This document shows, in pieces, positions 1 to 7,472 of a stretch of 9,800 bases of DNA (its first letter is position 1; every line of letters starts with the position of its first letter). Source of the stretch: Wenzhouxiangella sp. Its GTDB lineage: Bacteria > Pseudomonadota > Gammaproteobacteria > Xanthomonadales > Wenzhouxiangellaceae. The position numbers and the translations under genes are program-made. The stretch spans positions 1 through 9,800 of the forward strand of contig JAASTB010000055.1 in the NCBI GenBank assembly GCA_021767625.1, given 5' to 3'. The notes under the pieces are model-generated. The model was not told the origin of the DNA. It did not search any database and saw only the letters and a list, made by a program, of their open reading frames with translations.

Positions 1-209
1 GCTTCTTCCTTGAGCGTGTGCTTGTAGGCGACCTTGTCGACGAACGGGATCATCAGGTGGAAGCCGGCGTCGAGCACGCTGTGGAAGCGCCCCAGGCGTT
101 CGACCACGTAGGCCGAGCGCTGCGGCACGATCTGGGCGGTCTTGACCACCGCGATGACGACGATCAGCAGGACGATCAGGGAAAGAATAGTGGCGAAGTC
201 GAGATCCAT
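1..209 (-). CDS. SPFH/band 7 (QmcA-like, paraslipin) membrane protein, N-terminal part
   Basis: Only the first 69 residues are in the window; the rest lies beyond base 1. The protein starts MDLDFATILSLIVLLIVVIA, a single N-terminal membrane helix, and continues with the start of an SPFH domain (IVPQRSAYVVERLGRF, then AGFHLMIPFVDKVAYKH), closely matching the E. coli QmcA/stomatin pattern. Family knowledge: these proteins oligomerise at the inner membrane and are often encoded beside an NfeD partner. That partner is here, ending 39 bases upstream on the same strand, so co-expression is likely. The ATG at 209 is preceded by GAGGG at a normal distance. The family assignment is firm; the exact subgroup cannot be settled from this fragment. 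Confidence 0.88.
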   Translation of the reverse strand, partial: MDLDFATILSLIVLLIVVIAVVKTAQIVPQRSAYVVERLGRFHSVLDAGFHLMIPFVDKVAYKHTLKEE

Positions 210-248
210 CGGTGGTCCCTCTGGTGGCAGTGGTTGGTAGCTTGGCGA

Positions 249-725
249 TCAGCCGGCGGCCTGATCGTTCGTATGTTCGGGGCGGGTGGCGGAAACGAGC
301 AGGGTGATGCCGCGGTGACCGACCACCCAGGCCGTATCGCCTTCGGCCGGTTCACCGTCTTCGCATTCGGCCTTCCAGTCGACGCCGCTGAGGCGAACCT
401 GGCCGACGCCATCGGAGAAGCTCCGGGTGACCGTCACGCGCTCCCCGCGCGTGGCGATCAGGTCCTTGTCGCCGTCCCAGCGGTCGGATACGTTGCCGCG
501 AAACCAGACCTTGATGCGCTCGCGGGCGAACAGCAGGCTGCCCACCGAAAGCACGGCGAAGCTGATGACCTGCTCGGGCAGGCTGTCGAGCAGCCCGACC
601 GCCGTGGCGATGCCGACGAGGATGGCCCCTGCGCCGAAGAAGATGGCGACGATGCCGGTGATGAAGAACTCGGACAGGACCAGCAAGGCCCCCAGGATCA
701 GCCAGAACCAGGACTGCTCGATCAT
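249..725 (-). CDS. NfeD-family membrane protein (short form)
   Basis: A 158-residue protein. The first 70 residues hold hydrophobic helices (starting WFWLILGALLVLSEFFITG, then GAGAILVGIATAVGLL and ISFAVLSVGSLLFA). They are followed by a soluble domain of about 80 residues with the NfeD C-terminal OB-fold pattern (GERVTVTRSFSDGVGQVRLSG, D-W-K-A, G-D-T-A-W-V-V, G-I-T-L-L-V). Family knowledge: short NfeD proteins are partners of SPFH/stomatin-type proteins, with proposed roles in membrane organisation or quality control; the serine protease domain of long NfeD forms is absent. I chose the ATG at 725 because GAGGGAG lies 7 bases before it; an ATG at 749 would add eight residues without such a site. 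It lies between a GNAT gene and the SPFH gene on the same strand. Confidence 0.9.
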   Translation of the reverse strand: MIEQSWFWLILGALLVLSEFFITGIVAIFFGAGAILVGIATAVGLLDSLPEQVISFAVLSVGSLLFARERIKVWFRGNVSDRWDGDKDLIATRGERVTVTRSFSDGVGQVRLSGVDWKAECEDGEPAEGDTAWVVGHRGITLLVSATRPEHTNDQAAG

Positions 726-776
726 GTTGTGCTCCCTCAGGTAGTGCAACGCCCGCCCCGGAAGGCGAGTTCAGGA

Positions 777-1361
777 TTATAGCCGCTTGACCCAGAACTG
801 CATGGGCTTGTCGGTCTCGTGCGCCTGGTCGACGTCCTGCCAGGCGAAGCTCGTCGTCAGGCCTTCCACCGGTTCGTAGCCCCGCTTCTCCCAGAACTCG
901 TCCAGCGGACGGTAGTCGGCCGGGCGCAGTGGGTGATCGTTCGGGCGCAGCACCGCGCAGAAAGCGGTGATGTCGAAGCCGAGCTTGCGTGCATGAGCCT
1001 CGCGCTCGTCGAAGAAGGCGTGCCCGATCCCCCGGCCGCGCCAGGCCGGATCCAGGACCGACTCACCGAAATAGAAGACGCGACCGAGCTCGTAGCCGGC
1101 CACCCGGAACGGCGCCCGGAACTCGTTGTGAGCGTCGATCAGCGGCAGCCCCGTCGAGCAGCCCGCGACGCCGCCAGCGTCGTCGAGCGCCAGCACGAAC
1201 ACGCTGCCCGGCGAGGTCCGGTAGTGGGCCAGGTATTCCCGTTCGTAGCCGACGTTTCCTTCATACAGGTAGGGCCAGTCGCGGAATACCCGGATGCGCA
1301 GGTCGGCGACCGCCTCGACCCAGGGCGCAATGGCGTCGCCGGTCACTACGCGAATCGACAC
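777..1361 (-). CDS. GNAT-family N-acetyltransferase
   Basis: Predicted acyl-CoA-dependent N-acetyltransferase of 194 residues; the substrate is unknown. The acetyl-CoA binding motif A is clear: SVLDPAWRGRGIG, with R-G-R-G-I-G at residues 108-113, followed by an amphipathic helix (FFDEREAHARKLG). The N-terminal stretch RIRVFRDWPYLYEG and Y-E-R-E-Y-L are typical of a GNAT subgroup annotated only as 'GNAT family'. The frame is open to a GTG at 1439, but I chose the GTG at 1361 (VSIRVV). GGAG lies 10 bases before it, homologues as I recall them begin near this SIRVV, and a plausible promoter (1397-1425) lies between the two GTG codons. The gene is followed 51 bases later by nfeD on the same strand, without an obvious terminator, so read-through is likely. 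Confidence 0.85.
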   Translation of the reverse strand: MSIRVVTGDAIAPWVEAVADLRIRVFRDWPYLYEGNVGYEREYLAHYRTSPGSVFVLALDDAGGVAGCSTGLPLIDAHNEFRAPFRVAGYELGRVFYFGESVLDPAWRGRGIGHAFFDEREAHARKLGFDITAFCAVLRPNDHPLRPADYRPLDEFWEKRGYEPVEGLTTSFAWQDVDQAHETDKPMQFWVKRL

Positions 1362-1396
1362 GTTGTCAGAACTCCATTCCAAAGCTTCCGAGACCC

Positions 1397-1425
1397 ATGA
1401 TAGTCCGGCTCGTCGCTTCTGCCAT
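1397..1425 (-). promoter_or_regulatory. Candidate sigma-70 promoter for the GNAT-nfeD-SPFH run
   Basis: On the minus strand, ATGGCA (1425-1420, four of six matches to the -35 consensus) is followed after exactly 17 bases by TATCAT (1402-1397, five of six to the -10). Transcription would start near 1390, leaving a leader of about 30 bases before the GTG at 1361. This is a pattern match only. Confidence 0.42.
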
Positions 1426-1459
1426 GGGTGATAAGTCACGCATCCGTGCCGCGGTTCTC

Positions 1460-1465
1460 TACAAT
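1460..1465 (+). promoter_or_regulatory. Candidate -10 element for uup
   Basis: TACAAT matches five of six -10 positions and lies 43 bases before the uup ATG. No convincing -35 is seen at 16-18 bases upstream, so this is weak. It would put the uup start divergent from, and about 80 bases from, the GNAT start site. Confidence 0.28.
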
Positions 1466-1508
1466 GGCGGGCTATTCAATCCGCTCGCCCTGCGGGGCCG
1501 TCGTCCCT

Positions 1509-3395
<1,887 letters not shown>

Positions 3396-3426
3396 CCGGC
3401 CCGGTCGTCGGGATCGACGTGGCGGC

Positions 3427-3564
3427 TCAGAGCCCGAAAATGCCCACGATGCCGATCACGATCAGGTAGATCGCCACGATCAGGTTGAGCAGCTTCGGAG
3501 CGATCAGGATGGCGATGCCGGCGACGAGGGACAGGACGGGAACGGCTTCGAGGTGGATGGTCAT
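3427..3564 (-). CDS. DUF3096-type small membrane protein (45 aa)
   Basis: A 45-residue, almost wholly hydrophobic protein. It starts MTIHLEAVPVLSLVAGIAIL, then I-A-P-K-L-L-N-L-I-V, then A-I-Y-L-I-V-I-G-I-V-G-I-F-G-L and stop. Two short helices are separated by a P-K-L-L-N turn. This is the pattern I know from DUF3096 proteins (often ending N-x-I-V-A-I-Y-L-I-x-I-G-x-x-G), small inner-membrane proteins of unknown function. The ATG is preceded by a perfect AAGGAG (3572-3577) with a 7-base spacer, the strongest ribosome site in the window. The gene stands alone, 31 bases from the convergent end of uup and 112 bases downstream of the ChaC gene. It may have its own promoter (3607-3615). Confidence 0.85.
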   Translation of the reverse strand: MTIHLEAVPVLSLVAGIAILIAPKLLNLIVAIYLIVIGIVGIFGL

Positions 3565-3606
3565 GCGCTTTCTCCTTGGATACGGGATGTTCTTGTCGGC
3601 AAGCCC

Positions 3607-3615
3607 ACCCTAGCA
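3607..3615 (-). promoter_or_regulatory. Candidate extended -10 for the small membrane gene
   Basis: The minus strand reads TGCTAGGGT, an extended -10 (TGn followed by TAGGGT, four of six to consensus). No good -35 is seen. Transcription would start near 3600, leaving a leader of about 36 bases. Apart from this, the 112-base gap 3565-3676 shows no gene and no clear terminator. Confidence 0.3.
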
Positions 3616-3676
3616 GAACGCGCCCGGTGCGTCCGCGCAGCCCGGCCCGGGATGCCGCCCGTGATCGCCCGGCGCG

Positions 3677-4192
3677 CTAGCGGGTGCCAGCCCTGGCCCT
3701 TCGCTCGAGTTCGAAGACGTGGTCATCGTTTTCGCCGAGTTCGCGCAGGGCCTCGGCGAGCCGGAGCAGGTACTCCAGGTTGTCCCCGCTGGGGCCGCGG
3801 GCGGCCAGGATGTGTTCGGCCATGTCCGCTTCGTCGGCCGGACCGAGGAAGGCCGGGTTGTCCCGGCCCGCGACGTAGAGCGTGCCCTTGACCATCTCGC
3901 CGCGCTCGAGCAGGCGGATCGCCACGCGGTGACGTTCGTAACCGTTCTTCTCGCGATGGTCCAGGTGCTCGAAGACCTCGTGCTCGACCCGGTAGGCCAT
4001 GCCGCGGCAGGCGCGACCGGCCTCCGGCACCAGGGTGACCACGCGACCCGGCGCCTCGGGCGTGCCGCGGTGATCGTGCGAGCCCTGCCAGAAGCGGCGG
4101 GCCCAGCCCTCGATCTGGGCCGGCTCGCGCTCGAGGTAGGGAAAATCCACCTTGTAGATCAGCGAGCCGTACCCGAAGACCCAGTCGCTCAT
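3677..4192 (-). CDS. ChaC-type gamma-glutamylcyclotransferase
   Basis: A 171-residue cytoplasmic enzyme of the ChaC family. Family knowledge: these enzymes cleave glutathione into 5-oxoproline and Cys-Gly (EC 4.3.2.7). Visible signatures are the substrate-loop motif GYGSLI (7-12), the block RFWQGSHDHRGTPEAPGRVV (33-52) and L-D-H-R-E-K-N-G-Y-E-R (77-87), in which Glu81 matches the family's catalytic glutamate. Length is near that of the compact ChaC2 form (about 180). The start ATG at 4192 overlaps the stop of the upstream lipoprotein-pilin gene in the sequence ATGA, and no ribosome site is visible, so translation is probably coupled to that gene. An open frame upstream to 4402 only shadows the neighbour's coding sequence. 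The glutathione preference is inferred from the family. Confidence 0.92.
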   Translation of the reverse strand: MSDWVFGYGSLIYKVDFPYLEREPAQIEGWARRFWQGSHDHRGTPEAPGRVVTLVPEAGRACRGMAYRVEHEVFEHLDHREKNGYERHRVAIRLLERGEMVKGTLYVAGRDNPAFLGPADEADMAEHILAARGPSGDNLEYLLRLAEALRELGENDDHVFELERRARAGTR

Positions 4193-6336
4193 CGGCAACT
4201 GACCGGAAGCTGGTCGGCCTCGATGTCGTCGCTGCTGCAGGTCCATTCCGTAAGGACGCCGTCCTCGATCGTCGGGCTGAGCATCAGCTTGGCGTTCTCC
4301 GCCAGGCCCTCTCCACCGGCCAGGATCAGGCGCAGGCCCGGCGGCTCGGACTGCCAGAAGGCATTGACGAGTTCGGGGCCGAGAACGATGCCGCCGGCCC
4401 AATCGGCCGCGGCTTCGCTGTCGGGCAGGCTGCCATGCTCGGCCACGTGAGCGGCGACCCGGTTCCGGAACTCGGATGTCGCAGCCAGCGCCGTGGCCAG
4501 TCGGGAGCGCTTCAAGTAGTCCTGGTAGGCGGGAACGGCCACGGCGGCCAGTACGCCGATCACGGCAATGCCGCCCAGGCTGCCGCCGCCGGCATAGAAC
4601 AGGTCGCCGGGATTGTTTTCGAAGGCCAGATCAAGGCCCAGTTGGCCCTCCGCGTAGTCCACCGCGAAGCCGATCGTGCCGGCGTCGGGCAGGTCGAGTT
4701 CGCGCGCCGTGGGAAAGGCCATGACGTCGATTTCCGTGCCCAGCATGTCGGCGATGCCCGGCAGCGAGCCGATGTAGGCGTAGTAGTTGCGTCGCGGCGC
4801 ATCGTCGGCGCGCAGGGCGCCGAAGAGCGCGGCCCGGTCCGTTTCGACGCCGGCATTGCCGAGCCATTCCCCCACCTCGACATCCCCGGGATGATCCAGG
4901 CGGGCCATGAGCACTTGCGGTACCGCTGCGATCAGAATGCGGTCGCCCTCGCGCATCCAGAACAGGTGAGTGCCCGCCTTCATCGACCGGGCCATGATGA
5001 AGGCCAGGCCGGGATTGGACTCGGGCAGCGCGTCCATTTCGTCGGAGATGTCGATGCCCGGAACGACCAGGTGGTGGATTCGGGCATCGCCGAAGGTCTT
5101 GCTGGATTGCTCGATCTCGAATCGTCGCGACAGGGCGTCCCAGAACTGCGTCCAGCGTTCGTCGCCGCCGCCCTCGTGCACGAGGTAGGTGCCGTTGTCG
5201 TCGTCGACCAGCATCATGCGGCCGGCGAAGGTGTCGACTACGGTGGTCAGGTCGATGCCGATCTCCGCTTCCAGCTGGCCGCTGATTTCGGCGAGCTCCA
5301 TGTCGGCGTCCTCGCCCAGCGAGCTCAGCGCCTGCCGCAGCCAGTCGTTGCCCGGCAGCACGGCGCCGAAGACGAAGTCGGGTTCGCCGCTGCTGCGGAA
5401 GTCGACCGGCCCGGATGCCGGCAGGGAGAGATCCCAGACGCGGCCCTCGTGGCCTTCGGCAATCACGGCCAGGTGAGCCTTGCCGCCGCTGCTGCCGTAG
5501 CCCATGGCCAGTTGGCGGGTGGCGAACACGCCCATCGCCTCGAACTGCGCGAGCTGCTCGTCATCGAGCCCCTGGCGCATGATCGGGCCCAGGCGCGCCA
5601 TGTCCGCCCACATGAAGAAGCCGTGGCCCGAGGCGTCGATCCGCTCCTCGAATCCGCGGGCGGGGTTCTCGCTCGCCGGCTGCCACTCGTAAGACGCCGC
5701 CAGGCCCTCGGCGCTGGCACTCATCCCGGTCAGGAACCGGGCTCGCCGGGTGTCCGGATCGAAGTCGTAGAAGATCGGGAACATCGTCGCCAGGATCTGC
5801 CCGGGTCCCTCGCCCTCGGCCGGCTCGATCAGTTGCAGCAGGCCGGCCTGGCCGGTCAGCTCGGCCATCGCGGCGTCGAGCTCGGCAACCGTTTCGAAGT
5901 CGAAGCGCCCCTCGATGATCAGGTCGGCTTCCAGCGGCTGCGGGCCGTCGCCCACCAGCGCGAATTCCAGCGGCGAGCGCAGGGTCTCGAGCAGCAGCGT
6001 GAGGATGGGGGCGAGCTTGCCCATGTCCTCGGCCAGTACTTCGGGCAGCCGGGTTTGCAGCGTCGTGATCGCGTCGCGATTGGCCTGGGTGTCGAGTCCC
6101 TTGGCCAGGGCGCTGCCCTTGGGCGCGCCGGCCAGTCCCCAGAGGTTGGGCAGTCGCGCATACGCAATGGTGTTGTCGGGCAATTGCTCGACCAGTCGGG
6201 CGCGGTCGGCCAGCCCGGCGTCCCAGGCCGAGAAATCGCCGCTTTGGTCGGAGTCGGTGGTGGCGGGGCGTTCGCAGCCGACCGTCGCCAACACGACGGC
6301 CAGCAGCAACGCCAGCAATACGGATCGCAGTTTCAT
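4189..6336 (-). CDS. Lipoprotein with C-terminal type IV pilin-like domain (chimera)
   Basis: A 715-residue envelope protein. The start is MKLRSVLLALLLAVVLATVG followed by Cys21, a lipoprotein signal peptide with a somewhat loose lipobox (T-V-G-C); Glu22 would favour outer-membrane sorting. Residues 22-580 are a large acidic domain I do not recognise with certainty. It opens L-P-D-N-T-I-A-Y-A-R-L-P-N-L-W, loosely like DUF3352-type proteins. Residues 581-715 resemble a type IV pilin: helix IAVIGVLAAVAVPAYQDYLK (590-609), then a globular part ending W-T-C-S-S with Cys700 and Cys714, spaced like the pilin disulfide loop. Aligned at the pilin Pro22 (here Pro602), the usual F-T-L-I-E is replaced by Y-A-G-G-G and no Gly precedes it, so prepilin peptidase processing looks impossible. 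Cys21, 700 and 714 are the only cysteines. GAGGG before the ATG at 6336 supports that start over upstream ones that run into yajQ. Function unknown; coupled to the ChaC gene. Confidence 0.85.
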   Translation of the reverse strand: MKLRSVLLALLLAVVLATVGCERPATTDSDQSGDFSAWDAGLADRARLVEQLPDNTIAYARLPNLWGLAGAPKGSALAKGLDTQANRDAITTLQTRLPEVLAEDMGKLAPILTLLLETLRSPLEFALVGDGPQPLEADLIIEGRFDFETVAELDAAMAELTGQAGLLQLIEPAEGEGPGQILATMFPIFYDFDPDTRRARFLTGMSASAEGLAASYEWQPASENPARGFEERIDASGHGFFMWADMARLGPIMRQGLDDEQLAQFEAMGVFATRQLAMGYGSSGGKAHLAVIAEGHEGRVWDLSLPASGPVDFRSSGEPDFVFGAVLPGNDWLRQALSSLGEDADMELAEISGQLEAEIGIDLTTVVDTFAGRMMLVDDDNGTYLVHEGGGDERWTQFWDALSRRFEIEQSSKTFGDARIHHLVVPGIDISDEMDALPESNPGLAFIMARSMKAGTHLFWMREGDRILIAAVPQVLMARLDHPGDVEVGEWLGNAGVETDRAALFGALRADDAPRRNYYAYIGSLPGIADMLGTEIDVMAFPTARELDLPDAGTIGFAVDYAEGQLGLDLAFENNPGDLFYAGGGSLGGIAVIGVLAAVAVPAYQDYLKRSRLATALAATSEFRNRVAAHVAEHGSLPDSEAAADWAGGIVLGPELVNAFWQSEPPGLRLILAGGEGLAENAKLMLSPTIEDGVLTEWTCSSDDIEADQLPVSCR

Positions 6337-6382
6337 GTCGGGCCCTCTGGATTGGGTTGGGGTCTTTTGTTCCCGGCACGGC

Positions 6383-6388
6383 AGTATA
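6383..6388 (-). promoter_or_regulatory. Candidate -10 inside a palindrome, lipoprotein-pilin gene
   Basis: The minus strand reads TATACT (five of six to the -10 consensus), 47 bases before the ATG. It sits within the inverted repeat GGCAG-TATAG-CTGCC (about 6380-6394 on the plus strand), which could be an operator or chance. No good -35 was found. Confidence 0.35.
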
Positions 6389-6448
6389 GCTGCCCGACCG
6401 CGGGCCTTGCCGCCGGTCGCGTCCGTGCAGTTGCCGGAAGAATGATCG

Positions 6449-6454
6449 TATGAT
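6449..6454 (+). promoter_or_regulatory. Candidate -10 element for yajQ
   Basis: TATGAT matches five of six -10 positions and lies 25 bases before the yajQ ATG. Hexamers 16-18 bases upstream match the -35 poorly. Together with the minus-strand candidate at 6383-6388 it makes the 142-base gap 6337-6478 a divergent promoter region; nothing else is seen there. Confidence 0.32.
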
Positions 6455-6478
6455 GGGTTTTTTGCACGGGAAAGCGAC

Positions 6479-6961
6479 ATGCCTTCTTTCGACATCGTCT
6501 CCGAGGTGGATCACCACGAGCTGGCCAACGCCGTCGACCAGGCCAACCGGGAAGTGACGACGCGCTTCGACTTCAAGGGTACGGACTCGAGCTTCGAGCT
6601 CGATGGAAACCGGATCGCGCTGGAGACCGAATCCGAGTTCCAGCTCGGGCAGATGCTCGACATTCTCTACGCGAAGCTTTCCAAGCGGGGCATCGATCTC
6701 GACGGCGTCGAGGCCGACGAGCCGGAGATCGGCGCGAAGACCGCCCGGCGCAATGTGACGATCCGCGAGGGAATCGATACCGAGATGGCCAAGAAGATGG
6801 TCAAGCTGGTCAAGCAGTCGAAGATCAAGGTGCAGGCCGCCATCCAGGGCGACCAGGTGCGCGTGACCGGCAAGAAACGCGACGACCTGCAGGCCGTCAT
6901 GGCGCTGCTGCGCGAGTCCGAGCTCGGCCTGCCGCTGCAGTTCAAGAATTTTCGCGACTGA
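6479..6961 (+). CDS. yajQ: YajQ-family nucleotide/cyclic di-GMP-binding protein
   Basis: A 160-residue cytoplasmic protein, exactly the family length (about 160-163). It opens MPSFDIVSEVDHHELANAVD, followed by N-R-E-V-T-T-R-F-D-F-K-G, and ends G-L-P-L-Q-F-K-N-F-R-D. These are hallmark blocks of YajQ (DUF520), as are R-R-N-V-T-I-R-E-G-I and K-I-K-V-Q-A-A-I-Q-G-D-Q-V-R-V-T-G-K-K-R-D-D-L-Q. The fold is two ferredoxin-like domains. Family knowledge: a Xanthomonas member binds cyclic di-GMP and modulates a LysR-type regulator, while other members bind nucleotides or tRNA. GGGAAAG before the ATG is an acceptable ribosome site. It is followed after 22 bases by a secreted NTF2-like gene on the same strand. 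The ligand in this organism is inferred only. Confidence 0.95.
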   Translation: MPSFDIVSEVDHHELANAVDQANREVTTRFDFKGTDSSFELDGNRIALETESEFQLGQMLDILYAKLSKRGIDLDGVEADEPEIGAKTARRNVTIREGIDTEMAKKMVKLVKQSKIKVQAAIQGDQVRVTGKKRDDLQAVMALLRESELGLPLQFKNFRD

Positions 6962-6983
6962 GACGCCCGGGAGGCGCTTCTAC

Positions 6984-7472
6984 ATGCAACGCTTCATCAT
7001 GTCCTGCCTGGCGCTTGCCGGCTTCCTGCTGTCACTTTCCGTCCCGGCGCTGGGCAACGACCAGGCCGAGCTGGCCCGCCTGCTGCAGGATTTCCTGGCC
7101 GGTGCGTCGGAAAACGACGCGGCCGTGCATGATCGTTTCTGGGCCGAGGACCTGATCTACACCAGTTCCGACGGCCGCCGATTCGGCAAGGCGGCGATCA
7201 TGGACGGCCTTTCGGAGGCCGGGCAGACCGACGACCCGGAGGCGGCGACGCCGCCGGAATACTCGGCTCGCGACGTCACCATCCGCGTCTTCGGCGATAC
7301 CGCGGTCGTAACCTTCCGTCTCGTGGCCGAGGCGTCGGGTGAAACCGTTGGCGAGTACTTCAACACCGGCGTGTTCAGACGGCGCGACCCGGGCTGGCGC
7401 GCGGTGACCTGGCAGGCCACCCGCGCTGCCGAAGCGGCCGGGGAAGCGCCTGATTCAGGGGATCAGCGCTAG
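6984..7472 (+). CDS. Secreted NTF2-like (SnoaL/DUF4440-type) protein
   Basis: A 162-residue protein with a signal peptide: MQRFIMSCLALAGFLLSLSV, then P-A-L-G, probable cleavage before N-D-Q. The mature part has the NTF2-like cone-fold pattern: an N-terminal helix (ELARLLQDFLAGASENDAAV), F-W-A-E-D-L-I-Y-T-S-S-D-G-R-R-F-G-K, V-T-I-R-V-F-G-D-T-A-V-V-T-F-R-L and F-N-T-G-V-F-R-R-R-D-P-G-W-R-A-V-T-W-Q-A-T. This is typical of DUF4440 or 'nuclear transport factor 2 family' proteins. Many such proteins have no known substrate and none is suggested here. GGGAGG lies about 9 bases before the ATG at 6984, supporting that start over the internal ATG at 6999. The short gap after yajQ suggests co-transcription. 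The last 18 bases overlap, tail to tail, the end of the oxidoreductase gene. Confidence 0.87.
   Translation: MQRFIMSCLALAGFLLSLSVPALGNDQAELARLLQDFLAGASENDAAVHDRFWAEDLIYTSSDGRRFGKAAIMDGLSEAGQTDDPEAATPPEYSARDVTIRVFGDTAVVTFRLVAEASGETVGEYFNTGVFRRRDPGWRAVTWQATRAAEAAGEAPDSGDQR

Noticed and set aside
3640..3660. CCCGG-C-CCGGG repeat downstream of the ChaC gene as a terminator
   Set aside because: The one-base loop cannot form as drawn, and no T-run follows on the minus strand.
4193..4402. N-terminal extension of the ChaC frame
   Set aside because: The 70 extra residues are Arg/Pro/Gln-rich, lie inside the neighbour's coding sequence, and the family begins just before GYGSL.
4435..6453. A 672-codon open frame on the plus strand opposite the lipoprotein-pilin gene
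   Set aside because: It lies antisense to a gene with signal peptide, pilin-like helix and ribosome site. Its own product is low-complexity Gly/Ala/Gln/Arg/Val with no motif, as expected from GC-rich antisense frames.
6337..6495. N-terminal extension of the lipoprotein-pilin frame up to 6495
   Set aside because: It would overlap the yajQ start, bury the lipoprotein signal peptide inside the protein and remove the candidate promoter. The ATG at 6336 has a good ribosome site.
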